Source: Bog-532 sp965277615 (lineage in GTDB: Bacteria > Actinomycetota > Actinomycetes > Streptosporangiales > Streptosporangiaceae). Taken from it: 64,000 bases of DNA. A program made the position numbers and the translations under genes. The DNA is taken from the NCBI GenBank assembly GCA_965277615.1, contig CBDIDG010000006.1, positions 2,108,001 to 2,172,000 of the forward strand, given 5' to 3'. Shown here piece by piece: positions 32,303 to 40,840 of the stretch. The notes beneath the pieces are model-generated. The model made no database searches and was not told where the DNA came from. It was given only the letters and a program-made list of their open reading frames with translations. Position 1 is the stretch's first letter. Each line of letters opens with the position of its first letter.

Positions 32303-33210
32303 CCGAGAAATTCGAGTTTATCGACGCGGAGTACGCGATCTACCGGGAATTGGGCGTGCAGTACTTGCCGTCGATCGTGAAGATGTGCATCTGGATGGAG
32401 GTATCGCGTTCGGGGTTTTATGACTGGCGGGCCAGGCCGGAATCGGCCACGGCTAAAAGGCGCGGGATACTCGCGCTGTACGTGCAGAAGTCATTCGGGG
32501 ATTCCGATGACACCTACGGGTACCGGCGTGTCCACGCGGACTTGGCGGCCTGGGGCGTGCCGGCCGGGCCGGAGCTGGTGCGATCACTGATGCGTGAGCT
32601 GGGCCTGGAGGCCTGCCAGCCGCGGCCCTGGCGGGCCAGCCTCACCGAGGGCGACGGCCAGGAGCACGACATCCCCGACCTGGTGGCCCGGGACTTCACC
32701 GCCGCGGCGCCCGGACAGAAAATGGTCGGCGATATCACCTATATTCCGACCTGGGAGGGCTGGCTTTACCTGGCCACCGTCATTGATTGCCATACGAAAG
32801 CCGTGATCGGCTGGGCGGCGGACGATAACTACAAGACCCCGCTCATCGAGCAGGCCATCGAGATGGCCGCCCGCAATTACTCGCTCGCCCAGAAGGCCAT
32901 CTTCCATTCCGACCGCGGCAGCAATTACACGTCCTGCCAGTTCGCGGCCACACTGAAGAGGCATAACCTCCGCCAGTCCGCCGGCCGCACCGGGATCTGC
33001 TACGACAATGCGATGGCAGAGTCATTCTTCGCCGCACTGAAAAACGAGCGGGTTCACCGCACCCAGTATCCGACCCGGAATCATGCACGCCGCGACATTG
33101 TGAGGTACATCGAATTCCGGTACAATACCAGACGCAGGCACTCCGGGCTTCAGTACCGGACCCCGCAGCAAGTCCACGATGAGTACCTGGAACGGCAGTC
33201 CGCAGCGTGA
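32299..33210 (+). CDS. IS3-family transposase OrfB (DDE integrase)
   Basis: A 303-residue DDE transposase. After an IstB-like N-terminal helical part (EVSRSGFYDWRAR, DDTYGYRRVHADL), the retroviral-type integrase core shows Asp in VGDITYIPTWEGWLYLATVID, Asp in AIFHSDRGSNYTS, and Glu in NAMAESFFAALKNE, followed by YIEFRYNTRRRHSGL. All three catalytic residues are present. The GTG at 32299 overlaps the OrfA stop. The element therefore looks autonomous. Confidence 0.94.
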   Translation: MTEKFEFIDAEYAIYRELGVQYLPSIVKMCIWMEVSRSGFYDWRARPESATAKRRGILALYVQKSFGDSDDTYGYRRVHADLAAWGVPAGPELVRSLMRELGLEACQPRPWRASLTEGDGQEHDIPDLVARDFTAAAPGQKMVGDITYIPTWEGWLYLATVIDCHTKAVIGWAADDNYKTPLIEQAIEMAARNYSLAQKAIFHSDRGSNYTSCQFAATLKRHNLRQSAGRTGICYDNAMAESFFAALKNERVHRTQYPTRNHARRDIVRYIEFRYNTRRRHSGLQYRTPQQVHDEYLERQSAA

Positions 33211-33474
33211 ATTAACCACAAATCCGCTGTCCGGAAAGCTCGGGGCAGATCAACCCTCGGCTGGCGGACCCCCGCCGAAGCCCTCAACGACCTACTGTTG
33301 AACCCGCCAGATACCAGCAGCGTTGCAACCACCCCCTGACCCCAAGCAGCGAATACGACTGAGTACGCTGCCCGCAAGCTCTGCTGAAACAGTGCTAGCC
33401 GGACCAGTGCTAGCCGGATCAGGGCCAGCCAGGATCAAGGTCAAATTCGGGCAAAGGCTCGGTCAATGGCGTGG

Positions 33475-33503
33475 TTGACATGCATAGGGGGCCTATATAC
33501 ATT
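33475..33503 (+). promoter_or_regulatory. Sigma-A type promoter for the USP-MarR-USP operon
   Basis: TTGACA at 33475-33480 is followed after 17 bases by TACATT (33498-33503). The predicted leader is about 110 bases and contains a GATGTCC...GGACATC hairpin (33520-33540) before the strong ribosome site AAGGAGG near 33609-33615. The 33340-33474 part of the gap shows a short repeated ccagtgctagccgga motif and no gene. Confidence 0.6.
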
Positions 33504-33620
33504 GGAAAGGTGAACCGGTGATGTCCTGTGGTGGGACATCGCGGGAAGGAGCCGGGCCCCAAACCCGTCTTCGGGCTGGGCCGCCCCTACCCTGCCGGAT
33601 CTGGTTTCAAGGAGGAAACC

Positions 33621-34070
33621 ATGTCGGCATCACAGGAACCACTGATCGTGGTCGGAGTGGACGGCTCGCCGTCCTCCATCCAGGCCCTGAAGTGGGCCAT
33701 CGGCCAGGCCGCGCTGACTAACGCCTCGATCGAGGCCGTCATCGCCTGGCATTACCCCCAGAGCTACGGGGTGCCGTTCCCCGACGACGTCAACTACGAC
33801 GAACTAGCCACCGAAACGCTGGCCAAGTCCATCGTCGCCGCCAGCAACGCGCGTTCGTCCGGGCCCGAGGCCGCGGTGAAGATCAGCAGCTTCGTGGCCG
33901 AAGGCCACCCGGCGCAGATCCTGCTGGACCGCTCGGCCGACGCCAGCCTGCTGGTCGTGGGCAGCCGCGGCCACGGCGGGTTCGCCGAGGCGCTGCTCGG
34001 CTCGGTCAGCCAGCACGTCGTGCACCACGCTCTCTGCCCGGTGGTCATCATCCGGGACCGGGAGGCCTGA
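33621..34070 (+). CDS. Universal stress protein
   Basis: A 149-residue single-domain UspA protein. The start is fixed by AAGGAGGAAACC before ATG 33621. The N-terminal strand reads LIVVGVDGSPSSIQALKWA, and the ATP loop G-x2-G-x9-G-S is intact in VVGSRGHGGFAEALLGSVSQHVVHHALCPVVII. Family members bind ATP and support survival in stress, hypoxia or dormancy. It is the first gene of a three-gene unit with a MarR regulator and a second USP, and is preceded by the best promoter in this part of the window. Confidence 0.93.
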   Translation: MSASQEPLIVVGVDGSPSSIQALKWAIGQAALTNASIEAVIAWHYPQSYGVPFPDDVNYDELATETLAKSIVAASNARSSGPEAAVKISSFVAEGHPAQILLDRSADASLLVVGSRGHGGFAEALLGSVSQHVVHHALCPVVIIRDREA

Positions 34071-34073
34071 CCA

Positions 34074-34550
34074 ATGGCCGCTCCCGCCCAGCTCACCGAG
34101 CACGCCGGGGCGACCCGGCTGGCCGACGAGCTGGGCGCCGCGCTGGTGGAGCTGTCCATGCTGCTGCGCCGGGCCATCCTGCCGCCGCAGATCAGCCTGA
34201 CCCAGGCCTGGACGCTGCTGCTCCTGCACGACTCGGGACCGCAGCGGGTGACCAGCCTGGCCGACGGGTGTTCGGTGAGCCAGCCGACGATGTCGGGCTG
34301 CATCATCGGGATGGAACGGCTCGGCTGGGTCCGGCGTGACACCGGGGGAACCGACCGGCGGGTGGTCACGGTCTGCCTCACCGAGGACGGCAAGAAGGTC
34401 ATGCACGACCTGGAGGCGGCCCGGACCCGGACGCTGCTGGCCGACCTCGACTCCCTGCCCGCGCGGGACCGGGCCGCGCTGGTCGCGGCCATGCCCGCGC
34501 TGCGCAGGATCATCGCGCACGAACAGCAGGAAAAGGCGGTGACGTCGTGA
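34074..34550 (+). CDS. MarR-family transcriptional regulator
   Basis: A 158-residue winged helix-turn-helix protein. The recognition region is VTSLADGCSVSQPTMSGCIIGMERLGWVRR with the wing DTGGTDRRVVTVCLTEDGKKVM, and dimerisation helices lie at both ends. MarR proteins are usually small-molecule-sensing repressors of adjacent genes. It begins three bases after the first USP gene and overlaps the start of the second (GTGA), so it is co-expressed with both and may autoregulate the unit. The ligand is unknown. Confidence 0.91.
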   Translation: MAAPAQLTEHAGATRLADELGAALVELSMLLRRAILPPQISLTQAWTLLLLHDSGPQRVTSLADGCSVSQPTMSGCIIGMERLGWVRRDTGGTDRRVVTVCLTEDGKKVMHDLEAARTRTLLADLDSLPARDRAALVAAMPALRRIIAHEQQEKAVTS

Positions 34551-35104
34551 CCAGCATCGACCCGCGGTGGCCGGACGACGAACCACAGCGGCAGCGGCGC
34601 CGCGACCCCGATCACGCCTCCGCACCGGCCCGGTGGGCCACCCCGGCGGGCGAGGCCGAACTCGGCACCGACGGACCCGGCGCCGTCGTGGTCGGCGTGG
34701 ACGGCTCGCCGACCTCGCTGCGGGCCCTGGCCTACGCGGCCGGGCTGGCCCGGCGGCAGCACGGTCGGCTGATCGCGGTCTACGTCCGGGCCCCGCTGCG
34801 TACCCCGGTCGCCCTGTCCGGGTGGGTCGACGCCGGCATCGTGGCGGCCGAGGCCGAGGCCCAGAAGGACATGGAGGACGAGGTCTGGACGCAGATCGCC
34901 GCGGACGTCGCGGCGTGGGGCTGCGGGGCCCGGGTGGTGATCAGGAACGGCAGCCCGCTGGCCGAGCTGCGCAAGGTGGCCACCGAGTCCGGCGCGGACA
35001 TGATCATCGTTGGCGCGTCCAGCAGTCTCGGGCACCGGCTGTTCGGCTCGCTGGGACACCGGCTGCTGCGCTGCAAGCCCTGCCCGGTGACGATCGTCCC
35101 CTGA
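34547..35104 (+). CDS. Universal stress protein with N-terminal extension
   Basis: A 185-residue USP. A polar Arg/Asp/Pro-rich N-terminal extension of about 45 residues precedes AVVVGVDGSPTSLRALAYAAGLARR. The ATP-loop region reads IIVGASSSLGHRLFGSLGHRLLRCKPCPVTIVP, so the G-x2-G part is G-A-S-S, while the later G-S is kept; nucleotide binding may be altered. It is coupled to the MarR gene by a four-base overlap. No membrane segment. It is likely in the same regulon as the first USP. Confidence 0.87.
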   Translation: MTSIDPRWPDDEPQRQRRRDPDHASAPARWATPAGEAELGTDGPGAVVVGVDGSPTSLRALAYAAGLARRQHGRLIAVYVRAPLRTPVALSGWVDAGIVAAEAEAQKDMEDEVWTQIAADVAAWGCGARVVIRNGSPLAELRKVATESGADMIIVGASSSLGHRLFGSLGHRLLRCKPCPVTIVP

Positions 35105-35176
35105 CGTCAGCGGCCGGCCGCGCACCTGTCGCCGGCCGGCCGATGATTTCGTCGCGCACCGTGCGTCTGCCCGGAC

Positions 35177-35797
35177 ATGAAACTCACAGTGCAGACCTTC
35201 CTGACCCTGGACGGCGTGATGCAGGCTCCGGGCGGGCCCGACGAAGACCTGGACAGCGGCTTCGAGCACGGCGGCTGGTCGTTCTCGTACGGCGACGACG
35301 ACTTCGGTGCGTCCGTGGTGAGCTGGATGGCGCGGGCCGGCGGCGTCCTGCTGGGCCGGAAGACCTACGAGATCTTCGCCGGGTACTGGCCCACGGTGAC
35401 CGACCCGGACAACCCGGTGGCCAGCCAGCTCAACTCGCTGCCCAAGTACGTCGCGTCCACCACGCTCAGCTCGGTCGACTGGAATAACTCCACGCTGCTG
35501 GGCGGGGACGTGGTGTCCGAGGTGACCAAGCTGAAGGAGCGCGAAGGCGGCGAGCTCCAGGTCCACGGCAGCAGTGAGCTGCTGCAGACGCTGATCGGCG
35601 CCGACCTGGTCGATGAGTACCTGCTGTACTACTTCCCGGTACACCTGGGCACGGGCAAGAAGCTGTTCCGGGACGGCGCACCGGCCCGGGCGCTGAAGCT
35701 GCTGGACAGCCGGACAACCAGCACCGGGGTCATCATCGCCCATTACGAGCCAGCCGGCCCGGTCCGTTACGGCTCGTTCAGCGCCGAGGCTGACTGA
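35177..35797 (+). CDS. Dihydrofolate reductase-family (RibD C-terminal-like) protein
   Basis: A 206-residue RibD_C/DHFR-fold protein. Landmarks are KLTVQTFLTLDGVMQAPGG at the N-terminus, GGVLLGRKTYEIFAGYWP, LPKYVASTTL, GELQVHGSSELLQTLI and DEYLLYYFPVHLGTGKKLF. Proteins of this group bind NADPH and are often called DHFR-like, but a role in folate or riboflavin metabolism is not shown for stand-alone members. The last 31 bases overlap the 3' end of the convergent MFS gene. It appears monocistronic. Confidence 0.88.
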   Translation: MKLTVQTFLTLDGVMQAPGGPDEDLDSGFEHGGWSFSYGDDDFGASVVSWMARAGGVLLGRKTYEIFAGYWPTVTDPDNPVASQLNSLPKYVASTTLSSVDWNNSTLLGGDVVSEVTKLKEREGGELQVHGSSELLQTLIGADLVDEYLLYYFPVHLGTGKKLFRDGAPARALKLLDSRTTSTGVIIAHYEPAGPVRYGSFSAEAD

Positions 35798-37011
35798 GCG
35801 GCGGCGGACCCGGCCGCCGGTGCGGTCCTGGTGGCACGGCGCAGCCACAGGCTGAGCGCCGTACACACCACGGCCACCGCGCACAAGATGAGCGGGACGG
35901 ACCGCACCCCGGCCACCTCGATGGCCCGGCCCAGCAGCGGCGGGAACACGATACCGCCCAGCATCGAGGTGGCGATCACGTAGGCGCTGGCCGCGGCGAC
36001 CTGCGGGGCCGCCCGGGCCAGCCAGGGCAGCCCGGTGGCCCAGATCGGCGCGCACATGAAGCCGAGGCCGCCATAGGCCCAGGGCGCCAGCGCCGGAATC
36101 GTGGCCAGGGCCAGGAACACCGCCATGCCCACGCAGCACACGGTCACGATGGCGGGCGCGGGCCAGCGCAGGCTGACCGGGACGGCGAGGAACCGGCCGG
36201 CCGTCAGAGCCAGCCAGAACGCCGAGGTGGCGGTGGCCGCGACCGTGGCCGAGTAGCCGACCGCCTCGAGCTGGGTCGGTTCCCAGCCCCCCACGCCGGA
36301 CTCGATGGCGACGTAGAACACGTAGAGCGCGACGAACGCGGCCACGATCACGCCGACGTGACGCCGGCTGGGCCGTGAGCCTGGGGCAGGAGACCTTATT
36401 AGAGCTGAAGAATCCTCCGCGGGTGCGACGGCGCGGTCCGGGTGCACGCCGGCCACCGTGAAGATCAGCAGCAGCGACGCCACCGCCACCGCCCCGAACA
36501 GCCATGGGTAGCGGGTGGCCCCGACCCAGCCGATCAATACCGGGCCGATGACCGCGCCCACGCCGAAGTAGGCGTTGAGCAGGTTGAGCATGCCCGCGCT
36601 GCGGCGGCCGTAGGCAAAAGTGAACAGGTGGTTCAGGCCGTAGTCGATACCGCCTGAGCCCAGCCCGGTCAACAGCGCGGCCGCCAGCGCCAGCGGCCAG
36701 GAGGGAGCCAGCGCGAAGCCGATCGTCCCCGCCGCGATCAGGGCGTAGGAGACGGCCAGCAGGCGCCGGTCTGTGCTTCCGGCCCGGGCCAGCAGGTGGT
36801 AGCCGACGATGCCGATCAGCGCGCCCGCGAAGTCGGCCGACAGGCCCAGCCCGGCCACGGACGGGGTCACCGCGAATTTGGCCCGGAAGGCCGGGATGGC
36901 CGGCCCGTACAGGGACTGGAGGACGCCGATGACCACGAACCCGGCGCAGCTGCCGGCCAGCGCGACCCGGGTCAGCGGCCGGGGATCATGGGGGGCGGGT
37001 CGGCGGGACAC
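35767..37011 (-). CDS. MFS transporter (sugar/FucP-like layout)
   Basis: A 414-residue membrane protein with about twelve hydrophobic segments: for example ALAGSCAGFVVIGVLQSLYG, TGLGSGGIDYGLNHLFTFAYG and MLNLLNAYFGVGAVIGPVLIG, the last two resembling the fucose-permease-like subgroup. A loop of about 25 polar residues separates the halves. The start is a GTG at 37011. Substrate unknown. The gene is divergent from the EmrB-type transporter and convergent with, and overlapping, the DHFR-like gene. Confidence 0.84.
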   Translation of the reverse strand: MSRRPAPHDPRPLTRVALAGSCAGFVVIGVLQSLYGPAIPAFRAKFAVTPSVAGLGLSADFAGALIGIVGYHLLARAGSTDRRLLAVSYALIAAGTIGFALAPSWPLALAAALLTGLGSGGIDYGLNHLFTFAYGRRSAGMLNLLNAYFGVGAVIGPVLIGWVGATRYPWLFGAVAVASLLLIFTVAGVHPDRAVAPAEDSSALIRSPAPGSRPSRRHVGVIVAAFVALYVFYVAIESGVGGWEPTQLEAVGYSATVAATATSAFWLALTAGRFLAVPVSLRWPAPAIVTVCCVGMAVFLALATIPALAPWAYGGLGFMCAPIWATGLPWLARAAPQVAAASAYVIATSMLGGIVFPPLLGRAIEVAGVRSVPLILCAVAVVCTALSLWLRRATRTAPAAGSAAAQSASALNEP

Positions 37012-37070
37012 GGTGCCAGTTTGCCGGTCGCCCGTCCCGGCAAAAGTACTGGGTCGCGAGACAATGGGCT

Positions 37071-39236
37071 ATGACCACCGCCCAGGCTGAATCCGCTGCG
37101 CCCACCAGCTCCGCACCGGAGATCGGCCACCGGCGGCTGCTGGTCATCATCGGAGCGCTGCTGCTGGGGATGCTGCTGGCCGCGCTGGACCAGACGATCG
37201 TGGCCACCGCGCTGCCGACGATCGCCGGCGACCTGCACGGGCTGTCGCACCTGTCCTGGGTGGTGACCGCGTACATCCTGGCCTCCACCGCCTCGACCCC
37301 GCTGTGGGGCAAGCTCGGCGACCAGTACGGGCGCAAGATCTTCTTCCAGGCCTCGATCGTCATCTTCCTGATCGGGTCGGCGCTGGCCGGGCTGAGCGGC
37401 TCGATCACCATGCTGATCGCGTTCCGGGCCGTGCAGGGCATTGGCGGCGGCGGCCTGATCATCGGCGCGCAGACCATCGTGGGTGATGTGGTCTCGCCCC
37501 GCGAGCGCGGGCGCTACCAGGGCATCTTCGGCGCGGTGTTCGGAGTGACCAGCGTGATCGGCCCGCTCATCGGCGGGTTCTTCGTGGACAACCTGTCCTG
37601 GCGCTGGGTGTTCTACATCAACCTGCCCATCGGTGTCGTGGCGCTGCTGGTGACCGCGGCCGTACTGCCGTCGGCGGCGACCAGCCGGGTCGCGCACAAG
37701 ATCGACTACCTCGGCAGCCTGCTGCTGGCCGCCGCGGCCACCAGCTTCGTGCTGCTGACCACGCTGGGCGGCAGCACCTACGGCTGGGCCTCGCCGCCGA
37801 TCATCATCATGGGTGTGGGCGGGGTCGTCCTGCTGGTCCTGTTCGTGTTGACCGAGCGGCGCGCGGCCGAGCCGGTGCTGCCGCTGCGCCTGTTCCGCTA
37901 CCGGGTGTTCTCAGTCAGCAGCGCGGTCGGGTTCGTGGTCGGGTTCTCGATGTTCGGGGCGATCACCTACCTGCCGCAGTACGAGCAGGTGGTGAAGGGG
38001 GTCAGCCCGACCATCTCCGGGCTGCGGCTGCTGCCCCTGGTCCTCGGCCTGCTGCTGACCTCCACCGGCTCCGGCTTCGCGATCAGCAAGTGGGGCCGGT
38101 ACAAGGTGTTCCCGATCGTCGGCACCGGGTTCATGACCGTGGGCCTGTACCTGCTGTCGATGCTGGGAGTGGCGACCGGGGTGCTGGCCAGCTCGCTGTA
38201 CATGTTCGTGCTCGGCATCGGGATCGGCCTGGTGCTGCAGGTACTGGTCATCGCGGTGCAGAACGTGGTGCCGTACGGCGACCTGGGCGCGGCGACCTCG
38301 GGGGCGACGTTCTTCCGCTCGATCGGCGGCTCGTTCGGCACCGCGGTGTTCGGGGCGATCTTCTCCGCGCAACTGGTCGGCAACCTCAAGCACTACCTGG
38401 CTGGGCTGTCGCTGCCGGCTGGGTTCAACGGGACCCAGGGCAGCAGTCCGGCCGCACTGGCCAAGCTGCCGCCCGCGGTCCACCACGGGTACCAGCTGGC
38501 CTACGCGTCCTCGCTGCACACGGTGTTCCTGGTCGCGACGCCGATCGCCGCGGTGGCGTTCGGCCTGAGCTGGCTGCTCAAGGAGGTCCCGCTGCGGCAG
38601 ACCAGCAAGGCCACCAACCCGGCGCAGACGCTGGCCCCGACCGCGGCCCCCGCCGCCTGCACCTCGATCGACGAGATCACGCGGGCGCTGAGCAAGCTGG
38701 CCAGTGGCCAGCCCCGGGACCGGATCTACGAGCGGCTGGCCGACCGGGCTGAGGTGACGATCGACGCGGCCGGATGCTGGCTGCTGTTGCGCATCCACGA
38801 GCATCCCGAGGACGACGTGGCGGCCCGGAGCGAGCGGCTGGAGTTGCCCGCCGACACGATCCGGCTGCTGCTGGCCAACCTGGCCGGACGCGGGCTGGTG
38901 ACGTGGGCCAACGGCGCGGTCGGGGCCCGGCCGTCGGAGGGGGTGCCCGGGGCCACGGGGGTGCCGGGCGGACCGCCGCCCGGGGTGGACGGGCCGGTCA
39001 CGCTGACTGCTTCTGGGCAGGCGGCGGCGGAACGGCTGGTCACGGCGCGGCACGATGCGGTGGCCGACCTGGTTCAGGACTGGAACCCGGAGCAGCACGC
39101 CGAACTGGCCGCGCTGCTGCAGAAGCTGGCCCGGCACCTGGCCGAAGGACCGCCGCCGGTGACGGCCGAGCCGGCCCTGGCCGGGGCGGGCTCGGGGGCT
39201 GGTCCCGGGTCGGGGGTGGCTGGCTCCGGCGGCTAG
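37071..39236 (+). CDS. DHA2/EmrB-type MFS efflux transporter with C-terminal winged-helix-like domain
   Basis: A 721-residue protein. Residues about 20-520 are a 14-helix DHA2 drug-efflux transporter: LDQTIVATALPTIAGDL (motif D1), WGKLGDQYGRKIFF (motif A), and RYQGIFGAVFGVTSVIGPLIGGFFVD (motif C). The C-terminal 180 residues (from about EITRALSKLASGQPRDRIYERLAD) are soluble and look like a MarR-type winged helix (CWLLLRIHEHPEDDVAARSERLELPADTIRLLLANL with a later TLTASGQAAAERLV). The acidic/Gly tail is disordered. Such fusions may sense the transported compound. The intergenic space to the divergent MFS gene is 59 bases. Confidence 0.88.
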   Translation: MTTAQAESAAPTSSAPEIGHRRLLVIIGALLLGMLLAALDQTIVATALPTIAGDLHGLSHLSWVVTAYILASTASTPLWGKLGDQYGRKIFFQASIVIFLIGSALAGLSGSITMLIAFRAVQGIGGGGLIIGAQTIVGDVVSPRERGRYQGIFGAVFGVTSVIGPLIGGFFVDNLSWRWVFYINLPIGVVALLVTAAVLPSAATSRVAHKIDYLGSLLLAAAATSFVLLTTLGGSTYGWASPPIIIMGVGGVVLLVLFVLTERRAAEPVLPLRLFRYRVFSVSSAVGFVVGFSMFGAITYLPQYEQVVKGVSPTISGLRLLPLVLGLLLTSTGSGFAISKWGRYKVFPIVGTGFMTVGLYLLSMLGVATGVLASSLYMFVLGIGIGLVLQVLVIAVQNVVPYGDLGAATSGATFFRSIGGSFGTAVFGAIFSAQLVGNLKHYLAGLSLPAGFNGTQGSSPAALAKLPPAVHHGYQLAYASSLHTVFLVATPIAAVAFGLSWLLKEVPLRQTSKATNPAQTLAPTAAPAACTSIDEITRALSKLASGQPRDRIYERLADRAEVTIDAAGCWLLLRIHEHPEDDVAARSERLELPADTIRLLLANLAGRGLVTWANGAVGARPSEGVPGATGVPGGPPPGVDGPVTLTASGQAAAERLVTARHDAVADLVQDWNPEQHAELAALLQKLARHLAEGPPPVTAEPALAGAGSGAGPGSGVAGSGG

Positions 39237-39604
39237 CGGTAGCGGAAGCCGTCCAGGAAGCGGCGGAAGAGGCCGCCTTCGCGGGTGAGCGGCGGCGCGG
39301 CCGGGGCGGTGGCCCGCTGGCGGGCGATGGGTTGGTCGTAGTCGGTCCGGGCGATGGCGTCGACGGTCTGGGCTTCGTCGAAGTCTTCGGAGCCGTCGAT
39401 CTGCGGCACGTAGCCGACCAGCATGCCGTCCTGCATGACCTGGGCCTCGAGCCCGGCGGTGCCGTCGGTGTCCCACTCGGCCTCGCGGCCCCCGGGCAGC
39501 GACACCCTGACCCCGTACTGGCCGATGTTCGCCCGGAGCAGGTGGGCGTTGACCCCGCGGTCGCGCAACTGATCCACTACCCGGCGGGCACGGAATTCGT
39601 CCAT
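39233..39604 (-). CDS. Small hypothetical protein
   Basis: A 123-residue soluble protein that I do not recognise. The start MDEFRARRVVDQLRDRG at 39604 gives a compact domain with NIGQYGVRVSLPGGREAEWD and GLEAQVMQDGMLVGYVPQI, and an Arg-rich C-terminus (GGLFRRFLDGFRYR). The composition is protein-like (mixed charge, few Pro), unlike the overlapping frames. Its stop overlaps the last four bases of the MFS gene on the other strand. No signal peptide. Confidence 0.65.
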   Translation of the reverse strand: MDEFRARRVVDQLRDRGVNAHLLRANIGQYGVRVSLPGGREAEWDTDGTAGLEAQVMQDGMLVGYVPQIDGSEDFDEAQTVDAIARTDYDQPIARQRATAPAAPPLTREGGLFRRFLDGFRYR

Positions 39605-39949
39605 GCCGCCAAAATACCGGCCCGGCCTGAATGACCGCTGAGAGTTGGCTCGGCGGCGGCTGACGGGCCTTCCTGCCGCGGCCTGCCTACCGCGGCTTGC
39701 TGGCCCGCCCAGCGGCCCGACCCGCGGCGCAGCTCCGGGCGGGCCGCATGCTGGGCCGCCACGTCGTCCGGGTAGCGTCGGGGGTGGTGCACGACGTACC
39801 GGGGGCGTTTGCCGCGGCGAAGCTCCGGGGACACCCGTCGGTGCCGGTCGGGCATTACTGTCGATACCGGACCCTGACCCACTGTCCATGACGGACCCTG
39901 GCCCCGGAGTCCCGGGCCCCCGGACCGCGAGCCAAGGAAGCACATCACG
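39605..39949. other. Intergenic region without a convincing gene
   Basis: 345 bases between the small hypothetical gene (-) and the CBM48 gene (+). Open frames here are Ala/Arg/Pro/Gly-rich shadows with no ribosome site. It should carry both promoters; ccggag/ctccgg-type short dyads occur around 39905-39935, just before the ATG at 39950. Confidence 0.5.
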
Positions 39950-40756
39950 ATGGACATGTCGCACGTCCGCCGCAAGGGCAAGCAGCCGTACGAGACCGTC
40001 CGGGAGCAGCTCGAGGAGCTCGGCGACCGCGTCATCGCTCGGCACGGGGACGACGCCGCGCCGGCTCGGCAGGGTTACCGCCGGTTCCTGGGCACGCTGG
40101 ACGGGCTGGCCGGCCGGCTGCTGGACGACGATGAGATCGCCCAGCGCGGCCAAGACCTGCTCCGGGATAACGAGGCCGACGGGACGGCCGGGCCCGATGA
40201 GGCGGCCGGGCCCGGGAGCAGCGCCGACGGGACTGCTGAGACTGCGGGGGCTGGCGGGGCTGCTGGACCAGATGGGGCAGAGGAGGCTGTTGTGACTGAT
40301 GGGGCTGAGACGTCGGATTCGGAGAAGGCGGCGCCGGACGAGACGACGAGCGAGTCGGTCTGGGAGCAGGCTTCGGGCGAGGTGGACCGGGCGGGAGAGG
40401 CCGAGGTCGGCGAAGCCTGGGCGGCCGGGAACGCCCGGCTGGCCGACGAGGCTGGGCAGACCCAGCCGGCTACGTCCACGCCGACGGTGGAGGTGGTGTT
40501 CTCGCTGCCGGCCGAGACCGCGGCCGAGCGGGTGGCGCTGTGCGGGGACTTCAACAACTGGGCGCCGGAGGGCATCAGCCTGACCCGGTCGGCTGACCGG
40601 AGCTGGCAGGTCACCGTGCCGCTGGTGCCGGGGAGCTACCGGTACAAGTACCTGCTAGACGGTGTGACCTGGGAGAACGGGCCGGACGCCGACCGCTACG
40701 AGGAGAACGCCTACGGAACCCTGGACTCCGTGATCGAGGTCAGCTCGGACTTATAG
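39950..40756 (+). CDS. Protein with C-terminal CBM48 / isoamylase early-set domain
   Basis: A 268-residue protein. Residues 1-75 are charged and helical (KGKQPYETVREQLEELGDRVIARHG); about 75-180 is an acidic Ala/Gly/Glu linker with low-complexity repeats; about 180-268 is a glycogen-binding-type early-set domain: VEVVFSLPAETAAERVALCGDFNNWAPEGI followed by YRYKYLLDGVTWENGPDADRYEEN. This domain occurs in AMPK-beta and glycogen-branching enzymes and binds alpha-glucan, but no catalytic domain is attached. A scaffolding or glycogen-targeting role is plausible. The start has AAGGAAG upstream. Confidence 0.8.
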   Translation: MDMSHVRRKGKQPYETVREQLEELGDRVIARHGDDAAPARQGYRRFLGTLDGLAGRLLDDDEIAQRGQDLLRDNEADGTAGPDEAAGPGSSADGTAETAGAGGAAGPDGAEEAVVTDGAETSDSEKAAPDETTSESVWEQASGEVDRAGEAEVGEAWAAGNARLADEAGQTQPATSTPTVEVVFSLPAETAAERVALCGDFNNWAPEGISLTRSADRSWQVTVPLVPGSYRYKYLLDGVTWENGPDADRYEENAYGTLDSVIEVSSDL

Positions 40757-40840
40757 CGGCGCCGGCGCACCCTGCTGGCGACGGGCGCGCAGCGGGGCCC
40801 AGATCACCAGGGCCGCAGCCACGGCGGTCAGAGTGGTTGG

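Larger units (their letters stand above)
31947..33252 (+). mobile_element. IS3-family insertion sequence nested in the IS30 element
   Basis: 1306 bp with TGA...TCA ends and 26-bp imperfect terminal inverted repeats (31947-31972 and 33227-33252; four mismatches). It is flanked by a 3-bp direct duplication ACC (31944-31946 and 33253-33255). It has the two overlapping frames of the family. Near the left end agtccat and atggact form an inverted repeat around 31971-31992. The ends and frames look intact. Confidence 0.92.
30790..33339 (+). mobile_element. IS30-family insertion sequence, interrupted
   Basis: The terminal inverted repeats are TCAAGGGGTGGTTGCAACG at 30790-30808 and its complement with one mismatch at 33321-33339. 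Without the nested 1306-bp IS3-family element and the 3-bp duplication it would be about 1.24 kb. It carries one transposase gene. A partial copy of the left-end motif (TCAGGGTGGTT) precedes the left repeat at 30779-30789. No clear target-site duplication flanks the element. Confidence 0.85.
30831..33339 (+). pseudogene. IS30-family transposase, split by an IS3 insertion
   Basis: The 5' part (30831-31949) encodes about 372 residues of an IS30 transposase: N-terminal helix-turn-helix with SLRAIAAGLGRPASTVCREVARN and the DDE catalytic core with HWEGDLIVGK, TWDQGSEMGRH and RGSNENTNGLLRQYFPKG. The 3' part (33253-33339) supplies the missing C-terminus from Thr-Leu-Gly-Trp-Arg to the stop. Removing the insert and one ACC restores an uninterrupted frame. 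As it stands, translation stops at the TGA at 31947-31949, the first three bases of the inserted element. GTG 30831 has GGAGGGG upstream; a TTG at 30801 falls inside the terminal repeat. Confidence 0.88.
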
